This document shows, piece after piece, positions 9,873 through 16,760 of a stretch of DNA of 64,000 bases. This stretch comes from Peribacillus huizhouensis. Its GTDB lineage: Bacteria > Bacillota > Bacilli > Bacillales > DSM-1321. The stretch is taken from the NCBI RefSeq assembly GCF_014138605.1, contig NZ_JACJHX010000001.1:434001-498000 (forward strand). Direction: 5' to 3'. The notes under the pieces were generated by a model. It was not told where the DNA came from, did no database searches, and saw nothing but the letters and a program-made list of their open reading frames with translations. Every line of letters begins with the position of its first letter. The first letter of the stretch is position 1. Position numbers and translations under genes: made by a program.

Positions 9873-9888
9873 ATTGGTATAGACAACT
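9873..9888 (+). promoter_or_regulatory. NagR-type operator upstream of nagA
   Basis: ATTGGTATAGACAACT matches 13 of 16 positions of the dre/NagR palindrome ATTGGTCTAGACCAAT known for GntR/HutC-type amino-sugar repressors. It sits about 85 bp before nagA, whose operon encodes such a repressor. Confidence 0.7.
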
Positions 9889-9970
9889 ATAAATATTAAC
9901 GATACACTAAAACAGGTAACAGTTCTGAATCAAACTTTACGAAAAAGGGCTTTCACAAAGGAGATTAGGT

Positions 9971-11161
9971 ATGAAGGAAAATTCAACATTCACCATTGTA
10001 AACTTAACCGTTTATTGTGAAAACGAAACGTATAAAAATGGTTATATCAGAGTGGTTGATGGAAAAATTGCAGAAGTAGGTCCTTTCAGCCAATACAAAC
10101 AAGATGGCAGCACCAAAGTGATCAAGCTTTCTCCCGCTTATCAAGTTATTCCCGGAGCTATTGATCTACATATTCACGGTGCTGCTAATGCAGATGCAAT
10201 GGATGCAACGAGCACTGCTTTGACAACCATGGCGCAGACACTTCCAAAAGAGGGAACAACCAGTTTCCTAGCAACAACGATGACGCAATCAACAGAAGCC
10301 ATCGAACAAGCGTTGTGTAATGCTGGCAAGTATATAGTAAATCAAGAGGATCTTTTAGCTGAAGTGGTAGGAATTCACTTAGAAGGACCTTTTATTGCTC
10401 CGATTCGAAAAGGGGCACAGCCGCTTTCTCATATTATTGATCCTGACGTTTCCTTATTTGAAAAATGGCAAGACATCGCACAAAATCAAATTAAACTTGT
10501 CACATTGGCACCTGAACAGCCAAACGGCTTAGAACTAACGGCTGCTTTAAAAGAATCAGGAGTAGTAGCTTCAATTGGACATTCAGATGCCACTTACGAA
10601 CAAGTTGACCAAGCCATTCAAGCTGGTTCATCTCATATTACTCATCTTTATAATGGGATGCGTGGTTTGCATCATCGCGAGCCAGGTGTGTTAGGTGCTG
10701 CCTATTTACGGGATGAACTATTTGTTGAGATTATTGTAGATGGTATTCATAGTCGCCCTGAAATGGTAAAACTCGCTTATAATCAAATTACAAGTGATCG
10801 CATGATTTTAATTACTGATTCACTTCGTGCCAAATGGCTTAAAGAAGGAACCTATGATTTAGGTGGTCAACCAGTGAACGTGAACGAAACAACTGCAACC
10901 CTTGCAGACGGGACGCTGGCAGGTAGTATTTTAAAAATGAATGATGCTATTAAAAATATGATGATGTACACGAATTGTACAATGGAGGATATCATAAAAA
11001 TGACGGCTGCAAATCCGGCAAAACAACTTAACCTCTTCAATAGAAAAGGGAGTATTACTGTTGGTAAAGATGCAGATTTAGTTATTTTGAACGAAGATTT
11101 AGATGTAGAAATGACTTTTTGCAGAGGAAAATTAGCTTACACAAAGGAGAATGCACAATGA
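9971..11161 (+). CDS. nagA: N-acetylglucosamine-6-phosphate deacetylase
   Basis: Removes acetate from GlcNAc-6-P to give glucosamine-6-P in cytoplasmic amino-sugar and cell-wall recycling. Amidohydrolase fold, 396 residues. Metal motif HIHGAANADAMDA lies near residue 70 and HLEGPFIAP near 135. The distal metal histidines are in SIGHSDAT (about 200) and ITHLYNGMRGLHHREPG (about 220). The catalytic Asp is in LITDSLRA (about 280). First gene of nagA-nagB-nagR; its stop overlaps the nagB start (ATGA). Confidence 0.96.
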   Translation: MKENSTFTIVNLTVYCENETYKNGYIRVVDGKIAEVGPFSQYKQDGSTKVIKLSPAYQVIPGAIDLHIHGAANADAMDATSTALTTMAQTLPKEGTTSFLATTMTQSTEAIEQALCNAGKYIVNQEDLLAEVVGIHLEGPFIAPIRKGAQPLSHIIDPDVSLFEKWQDIAQNQIKLVTLAPEQPNGLELTAALKESGVVASIGHSDATYEQVDQAIQAGSSHITHLYNGMRGLHHREPGVLGAAYLRDELFVEIIVDGIHSRPEMVKLAYNQITSDRMILITDSLRAKWLKEGTYDLGGQPVNVNETTATLADGTLAGSILKMNDAIKNMMMYTNCTMEDIIKMTAANPAKQLNLFNRKGSITVGKDADLVILNEDLDVEMTFCRGKLAYTKENAQ

Positions 11162-11913
11162 AACTTATACAAGTAAAAGATTATCAAGAAATGAGTCAAA
11201 AAGCAGCAGATATTGTAATCGAAAAAGTAAAAACGAATCCCCAAATCCAGCTTGGCCTTGCAACTGGTGGGACGCCTGAAGGGCTATACGATCGATTGAT
11301 TGCCGATCATAAAGAAAATCATACATCGTATGAACAAGTAAAATCATTTAATTTAGATGAATATATCGGTTTAAGCTCTACTAATCCGAATAGCTATCAT
11401 TACTACATGGCTCACACTTTATTTAATCATATTGATATTAATCAAGAAGACACGAACCTTCCAAATGGTACTGCAGAAAACATTCAAGAAGAATGTGTTC
11501 GTTATGATGAAATGATTGATAAAATGGGCGGAATCGATTTACAAATCCTTGGCATCGGACAAAACGGGCATATCGGCTTCAATGAACCTGGTACATCCTT
11601 TGCATCAAAAACCCAAGTTGTTGACCTTGCACAATCGACAATTGAAGCAAATGCTCGCTATTTCAACTCAATTGATGAAGTGCCAACACAGGCTGTAACA
11701 ATGGGAATTGCCTCAATAATGAAAAGTAAGGAAATTATCCTCCTAGTATCTGGGGTAGCAAAATCAGAGGCCCTTAAACAACTAATAGATGGAGATATAA
11801 CAGAGGAGTTTCCAGCTTCTATCCTGAAAAATCATCAAAATGTTACGATTATTGCTGATCAAGATGCATTATCTAAAGTACACGTCCAAAGAGGATCAGC
11901 TTCTCGTGATTGA
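11158..11913 (+). CDS. nagB: Glucosamine-6-phosphate deaminase
   Basis: Converts glucosamine-6-P to fructose-6-P and ammonia. 251 residues, the short Bacillus-type length. Motifs: LATGGTPEGLYDRL near 35, SFNLDEYIGL near 65 (catalytic Asp), GIGQNGHIGFNEPG near 135 and a catalytic His just after it. Start ATG at 11158, after AAAGGAG, overlaps the nagA stop by 4 bp, implying translational coupling. Confidence 0.96.
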   Translation: MKLIQVKDYQEMSQKAADIVIEKVKTNPQIQLGLATGGTPEGLYDRLIADHKENHTSYEQVKSFNLDEYIGLSSTNPNSYHYYMAHTLFNHIDINQEDTNLPNGTAENIQEECVRYDEMIDKMGGIDLQILGIGQNGHIGFNEPGTSFASKTQVVDLAQSTIEANARYFNSIDEVPTQAVTMGIASIMKSKEIILLVSGVAKSEALKQLIDGDITEEFPASILKNHQNVTIIADQDALSKVHVQRGSASRD

Positions 11914-12631
11914 TAAAAGCTCTCCAATTCCAATTTATTACCAAATTGAAGAAAGCATTAAACGGCAAATAGATGCAGGTGATTTACTCCCGCACAATGT
12001 ACTTCCATCTGAACGTGAATTTGCAGAGCAATTGGAAATTAGTAGAATGACGGTTCGTCAGGCTATTAATAATTTGGTTAATACTGGATACTTATATCGC
12101 CAAAAGGGACGCGGAACATTTGTCGCAGAAAAAAAGCTAGAACAACAACTCTTAGGCTTAACCGGTTTTACAGAAGAGATGAAAGCTCGTGGCATGACAC
12201 CAAGCAGCAAACTGCTTAGTCTCGATACGATTCCCTCAAGCGAGAAGATTGCAAGTCAATTACACGTAACAACGAATGCACCAATTTATGAGATTATCCG
12301 AATTCGTTTGGCGGACAATGTACCCATGGCTCTTGAAACTGCCTATATGTCTGCCGATTTAATAAAAGGATTAACAGCTGAGATTATCAACTATTCCATC
12401 TATCAATATGTCGAGAACCATCTTGGACTTAAAATCGGCTATGCAACGCAATCGTTAGAATCTACTATTGCAACAGATGTAGAAATAGCATCTTTATCGA
12501 TAGCTAAACATTCGCCAATTTTACTAATTGAACGAACGACTTATTTAGAAGATGGCCGACCGCTTGAATTCGTAAAATCGTCTTATCGAGCAGATCGGTA
12601 TAAATTCACTTGTACAATTAATAGACGCTGA
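11906..12631 (+). CDS. nagR: GntR/HutC-family transcriptional repressor NagR
   Basis: Represses amino-sugar genes and is released by glucosamine-6-P-type effectors. 241 residues. The N-terminal GntR winged helix starts MIDKSSPIPIYYQIEESI, with LPSEREFAEQLEISRMTVRQAINNL at 36-60. The C-terminal UTRA effector domain runs from about 80 to the end (ERTTYLEDGRPLEF). A GTG start at 11906 gives the standard N terminus and an 8-bp overlap with nagB; AGAGGA lies upstream at a longer distance. The operator before nagA is its likely target. Confidence 0.92.
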   Translation: MIDKSSPIPIYYQIEESIKRQIDAGDLLPHNVLPSEREFAEQLEISRMTVRQAINNLVNTGYLYRQKGRGTFVAEKKLEQQLLGLTGFTEEMKARGMTPSSKLLSLDTIPSSEKIASQLHVTTNAPIYEIIRIRLADNVPMALETAYMSADLIKGLTAEIINYSIYQYVENHLGLKIGYATQSLESTIATDVEIASLSIAKHSPILLIERTTYLEDGRPLEFVKSSYRADRYKFTCTINRR

Positions 12632-12724
12632 TATTATTTTCAATAAGTAGTGAGTTTCAGAATCAGACCTCGCACTCTAAATCAAAATGTAGTGTATTAT
12701 TCATTTAGTTTATCCTATAGTTGC

Positions 12725-12760
12725 GGGTCTGCCCCTATTGGGGACAGCCCTTATTTTTTT
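12725..12760 (+). terminator. Terminator of the nag operon
   Basis: GGGTCTGCCCC-TATT-GGGGACAGCCC followed by TTATTTTTTT. Confidence 0.85.
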
Positions 12761-12777
12761 CAATCATCAAATTATTA

Positions 12778-12822
12778 AACAAAAAAACGGCAGGAGCGTT
12801 GTCAAAGCAACACTCCCGCCAT
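12778..12822 (-). terminator. Terminator of tRNA-Val
   Basis: Minus strand: GGCGGGAGTGTTG pairs with a near-complementary CAACGCTCCTGCC arm across a short loop and is followed by TTTTTTT. Confidence 0.85.
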
Positions 12823-12827
12823 TTTGA

Positions 12828-12899
12828 TGACCTGAGAGGGATTCGAACCCCCGACCCCGTCCCTGTCAAGGACGTATTCTCCCGCTGAACTATCAGATC
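12828..12899 (-). tRNA. tRNA-Val (anticodon GAC)
   Basis: 72 nt fold to a full cloverleaf on the minus strand. The 7-bp acceptor is GATCTGA/TCAGGTC. The D stem is GTTC/GAAT, the anticodon stem CGTCC/GGACG and its loop TTGACAG, giving anticodon GAC. The T arm contains GGTTCGAAT. The discriminator is A and CCA is not encoded. It has its own promoter and terminator. Confidence 0.93.
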
Positions 12900-12948
12900 G
12901 TAAGAATGATAAGATTATATAAAAAACTAATTATTAAGTATATATTCT

Positions 12949-12976
12949 ATTATACGTTTCTATGGGAATAAGTCAA
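12949..12976 (-). promoter_or_regulatory. SigA promoter of tRNA-Val
   Basis: Minus strand TTGACT (12971-12976), 16-nt spacer, TATAAT (12949-12954), about 50 bp before the tRNA. Confidence 0.85.
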
Positions 12977-12992
12977 TCGTTTTTTTTATAAT

Positions 12993-13158
12993 CTATGTTA
13001 AAGGTCATTGTTGATTTTGGCACTATGTTGATTGGAGCGAAAGGCATGAGACTCTTGTAGGAAAAGCGAGTCAAAGGAAGACCGCACTGGCGCACAGGCT
13101 GCCCGCAGAAAATAAACGCCTTCCGTTTCAATCAACAGGCAAGTTTAACAGAGCCTTA
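12993..13158 (-). repeat. MITE-like repeat family 1, copy A
   Basis: In inverse orientation to the other copies. The outer ends read AAGGCTCTGTTAAACTTG (minus strand) and a degenerate CTATGTTAAAGG. Inside are two nested inverted copies of GTTGATTGGA/TCAATCAAC, and GGCGTTTATTTTCTGCGGGC corresponds to the more conserved GGCGTTCGCTTTCCGCGGGC of copy B. Non-coding. Confidence 0.65.
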
Positions 13159-13376
13159 ATAAACAACTCATTATTGTTGCTTTTCTGACATAATAAACGT
13201 TTATTCCCATAAACTATTATGTAGATGATGATCACGCATCTTCCTGATTTCCTTTAATTAACTATGTCCAATACCGTTGTATCTCATTTTCATACCATTA
13301 AAGAAGATATTAATTGATAATTGTGATAAAATATTTCGGTAAACCCTTTCAATTATTTTATTCAGGGGGTGTTATT

Positions 13377-14102
13377 TTGGTCAATCAGCCAAAAGGAACG
13401 ATTAAGGATTGGAAGTTTACAAGCAAGGCATTGGATGAAGAGCTTGATCTGCTCATTTATTTCCCGTCCAACTATTCTCCGTTAAATAAATATACAGTTG
13501 TCATCGCCCAAGATGGCCGGGACTATTTTCAAATGGGGCGAATTGGACGAATAGCAGATGAATTACTTCATAACGGCGACATCGAAAATCTCATTATTGT
13601 AGGGATCCCATATCGCGATGTACAAGACCGGAGAAAGAAATATCACCCTGATGGCGAACTGCATGCAGCTTATATACGGTTTCTCGCACATGAGTTAGCT
13701 CCGTATTTAGATGAAGAGTTCCCTACATATCAAATTGGTTCAGGGAGAGTTTTGATTGGCGATTCACTTGGAGCAACTATTTCTTTGCTAACAGCATTAA
13801 AGTATCCTCACACTTTTGGAAAGTGTATTCTCCAATCACCTTTTGTAAATGATGATGTGATGAATGCTGTTAGAGAGTTTAAAGAGCCGCAATTAGTTGA
13901 GCTTTACCACGTAATCGGCAAAGGAGAAACAGAAGTTCCAACTACTGACGGACACATAACCAACTTCATTGAACCGAACCGTGAGTTAAATACTCTTATC
14001 AAGAATAAAGGATTTACTTTCTTCTACGACGAATTTGATGGTAAACATACGTGGAAGTATTGGCAAGTTGATTTAAAACGAGCTTTAATGGAAATGCTCT
14101 AA
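13377..14102 (+). CDS. yjcH: YjcH-type esterase-like protein
   Basis: 241 residues of the esterase-D/enterochelin-esterase alpha/beta hydrolase type. It has an N-terminal beta region (LDLLIYFPSNYSPL), VVIAQDGRDYFQMGRIGRIA near 40, and a nucleophile elbow GDSLGAT near residue 125 with Ser in G-x-S-x-G. A catalytic His is likely in FDGKHTWKYW near the C terminus. Start is TTG at 13377 after GGGGGTG; the longer frame upstream lacks a ribosome site. The substrate is unknown. yjcG and yjcF follow, as in B. subtilis. Confidence 0.8.
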   Translation: MVNQPKGTIKDWKFTSKALDEELDLLIYFPSNYSPLNKYTVVIAQDGRDYFQMGRIGRIADELLHNGDIENLIIVGIPYRDVQDRRKKYHPDGELHAAYIRFLAHELAPYLDEEFPTYQIGSGRVLIGDSLGATISLLTALKYPHTFGKCILQSPFVNDDVMNAVREFKEPQLVELYHVIGKGETEVPTTDGHITNFIEPNRELNTLIKNKGFTFFYDEFDGKHTWKYWQVDLKRALMEML

Positions 14103-14208
14103 ACTTAATCAACCTTTTTTGAAGATGACGAAGTTTATAAATATTTGTTATAATGATTTCATAACTTGATTTTTTAAAAAATTCAGTGTCAAACTGGGAG
14201 GTATCTTT

Positions 14209-14730
14209 ATGAACTATGGCGTCGCTATTTTTCCATCTAAACAACTTCAAGATAAAGTAAACTCGTACCGTAAACGCTACGACCCAAACTATGCGCTAAT
14301 TCCACCTCACCTTACGCTTAAGTACAATTTTGAAGCAACTGAAGCAGAAATTGAAACAATAGCAGATCAATTAAAAAACATCGCCAAATCCCATAAGCCA
14401 TTTAAATTAAATGTAGTGAAACCAAGTACCTTTCAACCCGTCAACAACACGATTTTTTTTAAAGTTGAATTAAACACTGAACTTGAAAGTTTGCATAATG
14501 AAATGAACCATGCTGATTTCTTCGGAGGTCCATCTCCATATGCTTTTGTTCCACATATTACAATTGGCCAAAAACTTTCAGATGATGAACATTCCGATGT
14601 ATTAGGTCAGATTAGAATGCTTGACGTTACACACGAGGAAGAAGTAGACAGATTCCATCTTCTTTATCAGTTAGAGAATGGTTCATGGACTGTATATGAA
14701 ACTTTTAGGCTTGGAGAAGAGGAAAAATAA
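14209..14730 (+). CDS. yjcG: 2H-phosphoesterase / RNA-ligase-like protein YjcG
   Basis: 173 residues with both halves of the 2H phosphoesterase signature, HLTLKYN near residue 32 and HITIGQK near 117. These His-x-Thr motifs form the active site of 2',5' RNA ligase and cyclic phosphodiesterase families. The actual substrate is not known. Start ATG at 14209 after GGGAGG. It is followed after 2 bp by the acetyltransferase gene yjcF, so the two are co-transcribed. Confidence 0.85.
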   Translation: MNYGVAIFPSKQLQDKVNSYRKRYDPNYALIPPHLTLKYNFEATEAEIETIADQLKNIAKSHKPFKLNVVKPSTFQPVNNTIFFKVELNTELESLHNEMNHADFFGGPSPYAFVPHITIGQKLSDDEHSDVLGQIRMLDVTHEEEVDRFHLLYQLENGSWTVYETFRLGEEEK

Positions 14731-14732
14731 TA

Positions 14733-15158
14733 ATGAATGTAAAAATGGTTACTAACACCGAAGAGAGAGAACTTGCTTATTCTATACGTAAAAAAGTATT
14801 TGTAGAGGAACAAAATGTTCCACTTGAAGAGGAAATTGATCAATATGAAGATGATTGTGCCCATTTTCTCCTCTTTAATGAAGGGGATACACCTATCGGC
14901 AACGGCCGTTTCCGTATTATAGACGGTATTGGGAAGGTACAGAGGATCTGTGTTCTCTCTGAGTTCAGAGGGAACGGCGCTGGACAAACGATTATGAATG
15001 CGATTGAAGACTATGCAAAAATGCAAGATCTTTCAAAATTAAAACTGGACGCACAGACGCAAGCCATTCCTTTTTATGAACGTTTGGGATACCATGTAGC
15101 ATCTGAGGAATTTATGGATGCAGGCATTCCTCACCGAACTATGATCAAAGATATATAA
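14733..15158 (+). CDS. yjcF: GNAT acetyltransferase YjcF
   Basis: 141 residues. ElaA/YjcF-type GNAT: AYSIRKKVFVEEQNVPLEEEID at the N terminus, acetyl-CoA loop VLSEFRGNGAGQTIM near residue 76, and a C-terminal AIPFYERLGYHVASEEFMDAGIPH typical of this branch. The substrate is unknown. It overlaps the end of the yjcG operon unit and is followed by a terminator. Confidence 0.86.
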   Translation: MNVKMVTNTEERELAYSIRKKVFVEEQNVPLEEEIDQYEDDCAHFLLFNEGDTPIGNGRFRIIDGIGKVQRICVLSEFRGNGAGQTIMNAIEDYAKMQDLSKLKLDAQTQAIPFYERLGYHVASEEFMDAGIPHRTMIKDI

Positions 15159-15162
15159 ACCT

Positions 15163-15193
15163 CCCCCCGGATACTGACATTCCGGGGTTTTCT
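15163..15193 (+). terminator. Terminator of yjcG-yjcF
   Basis: CCCCCGGA ... TCCGGGG followed by TTTTC. Confidence 0.8.
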
Positions 15194-15277
15194 TAATACA
15201 TCAAAATCTTCCTTCATATCCCCCAAAAACTTTTTTAAAAAATTCCACATTTAACACTGCCATTTCGCCCTTTTTTT

Positions 15278-15286
15278 CATAATGTA
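15278..15286 (+). promoter_or_regulatory. SigK-like -10 box before the cotW-like gene
   Basis: CATAATGTA fits CATANNNTA, but no AC lies at the right distance. The promoter assignment is therefore tentative. Confidence 0.4.
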
Positions 15287-15314
15287 TTGTATGAAACGAA
15301 AAGGAGGAATTTTT

Positions 15315-15560
15315 GTGAGTGAAAAAGAACTGAATTTGGACGATTCCCATAAAAAATTAATGGAATTATTAGTATCAAGGACTTTACGTAAATACGGTTT
15401 CAAAAAAGATTCCATCGATCTTTCTGAAAAAGAGAAGAAAAATCTAAAGGAAACCGTCGAATTGCTTCAGAAACAATCGCAGTCTTTTATTAACAACCAG
15501 AATCAGATTACCGAAGAAGACGTTAATCCAATCACGAATGTATATGATGGGGAAAAGTGA
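15315..15560 (+). CDS. CotW-like small spore coat protein (tentative)
   Basis: 81 residues, highly charged. The Lys/Glu-rich body has helical heptads (LDDSHKKLMELLVSRTLRKYG; LSEKEKKNLKETVELLQKQSQ) and an acidic-polar C terminus. Start GTG at 15315 after AAGGAGG, spaced 7 nt. No known catalytic motif. B. subtilis has cotW next to cotX, and this gene lies immediately upstream of a CotX-family gene; size and composition agree, but identity is an inference from position. Confidence 0.55.
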   Translation: MSEKELNLDDSHKKLMELLVSRTLRKYGFKKDSIDLSEKEKKNLKETVELLQKQSQSFINNQNQITEEDVNPITNVYDGEK

Positions 15561-15640
15561 GCAGCCTCCCTTAAGTTCTTGCAAATTTCACAAACAGAAA
15601 ATTCTCAAAAATAGACGTTTGCATTGATATATTCGTCCAA

Positions 15641-15667
15641 ACATCGTTTCTCGAACCGCATATTTTA
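15641..15667 (+). promoter_or_regulatory. SigK-type promoter of cotX-like gene
   Basis: AC (15641-15642), 16-nt spacer, CATATTTTA (15659-15667). Matches SigK consensus. Confidence 0.7.
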
Positions 15668-15698
15668 ATAGGGACCCAAATAAAAGGAGGATAAAGAA

Positions 15699-16184
15699 AT
15701 GAATCAAAATGAATTTCGCACAAGCAATTCTTGCGGAAATAGCGAAAACAGATGGTCAGCTTTAGATTCTCGTTCTGATCATCCATTAGCAGAGTTTTGC
15801 GATCATCGTCGTGGAGGCATCGAGCAAGAAGGAAGACAAGAGAATGTGGAGTACCAACTGTCCGAAGAGCTTGTATATATCAAGGACTCATGTGATGTTC
15901 GAGTAACTTCAACTGATGTAAAAGCAGCTCTATCTCTCCAAGCCGCCTTACAAGCTGCTATTGCTGTAATTGTTAGCATCACTGTTGGCAGCAGCGAAAG
16001 TGCCGAAAGAATTACACAAGAATTGCTTCAATCTTCTAAAATCAGCCAAATTTCACGCCAAAAAACGATTATTGAGAACTCTCGTGACGTTGAAGTTGTA
16101 ACGACTGATGCTCAAGTTGCCGTTAACATTCAGCTATTGCTTCAATTATTGCTTGCTCTAATCGTTGAAGTAGACGTATTATAA
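15699..16184 (+). CDS. cotX: CotX/CotV-family spore coat (crust) protein
   Basis: 161 residues. An Asn/Ser-rich head is followed by two copies of the CotX repeat unit. The first is VYIKDSCDVRVTSTDVKAAL with LQAALQAAIAVIVSI at about residues 65-95. The second is IIENSRDVEVVTTDAQVAVN with LQLLLALIVEVDVL at the C terminus. This doubled unit (D-V-x-V-x-T-T-D) defines the family, which in B. subtilis forms the insoluble outer crust. The SigK-type promoter fits late mother-cell expression. AAAGGAGG precedes the ATG. Confidence 0.88.
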   Translation: MNQNEFRTSNSCGNSENRWSALDSRSDHPLAEFCDHRRGGIEQEGRQENVEYQLSEELVYIKDSCDVRVTSTDVKAALSLQAALQAAIAVIVSITVGSSESAERITQELLQSSKISQISRQKTIIENSRDVEVVTTDAQVAVNIQLLLQLLLALIVEVDVL

Positions 16185-16202
16185 GAATCAAATAATCGAA
16201 AT

Positions 16203-16232
16203 ACAAAAAAGGACACAGTCGTGTCCTTTTTT
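16203..16232. terminator. Bidirectional terminator between cotX-like gene and the gene at 16241
   Basis: AAAAAAGGACAC-AGTC-GTGTCCTTTTTTT, a symmetric stem with A and T tracts on both sides, between convergent genes. Confidence 0.88.
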
Positions 16233-16240
16233 TGTGTTCC

Positions 16241-16519
16241 CTAGATTCTTTGATTAAATAGTCCTCCTTTACCTGTTAAATCAGCTGTTATTTGCTCTAC
16301 TACATATTGAGGTACTTGTATTTTATAAGAGGAGGAATATTTAGTCGGAATAATGTTTTCAATCTGCTTTTCTTCCTCTTGATCAAGTTGCTGAAATAAA
16401 GAGAGGGGCAAGATTGGACTTATTCCCCCAACGGATTTTACCGCTTCTTTTTTCGTTGTAACCATTCTATTTGTATATTGAATATATTCAAATTGTGTAA
16501 TTGGCATGATGTACCCCAT
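16241..16519 (-). CDS. Uncharacterised small protein
   Basis: 92 residues that I do not recognise. Start ATG at 16519 follows AGAGGTGAG at 6 nt. It has a tyrosine-rich N terminus (PITQFEYIQYTNRM), a Pro/Leu middle (GISPILPLSLFQQL), an acidic linker and a C-terminal VPQYVVEQITADLTGKGG. No membrane segment or signal peptide. It lies between spore-coat and yjcD genes. Several B. subtilis sporulation-locus proteins have this size, but no function is assigned. Confidence 0.6.
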   Translation of the reverse strand: MGYIMPITQFEYIQYTNRMVTTKKEAVKSVGGISPILPLSLFQQLDQEEEKQIENIIPTKYSSSYKIQVPQYVVEQITADLTGKGGLFNQRI

Positions 16520-16694
16520 CCTACTCACCTCTTATCTTTTTTATTATTCGATTTCTTTCATGCCCCACTCCACACTTCCATCGTTTAAAGAAGAGCATAT
16601 TACTCATTTTCTACTATTAAAGACTATATTATGTTAGTTTCACTTTAGCCTATGTTCTGGTATCATGAATCATACAAACAAATATGGCAATCAA

Positions 16695-16718
16695 AACGCC
16701 ACCATTTACCATAAAGCA
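16695..16718 (+). repeat. Dispersed repeat family 2, short fragment
   Basis: AACGCCACCATTTACCATAA matches the left end of the family 2 copies at 36998 and 40864. The remainder is absent. Confidence 0.4.
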
Positions 16719-16760
16719 TTCAGATAACAACTATTGAATGAGATTTGAGGTTTTTTTAGT

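Noticed and set aside
9433..9892. Long Val/Met/Ile-rich ORFs overlapping the RD/His-rich gene on both strands
   Set aside because: They are other-frame readings of the same tandem repeats and lack ribosome sites; the 9475 frame has promoter, RBS and terminator.
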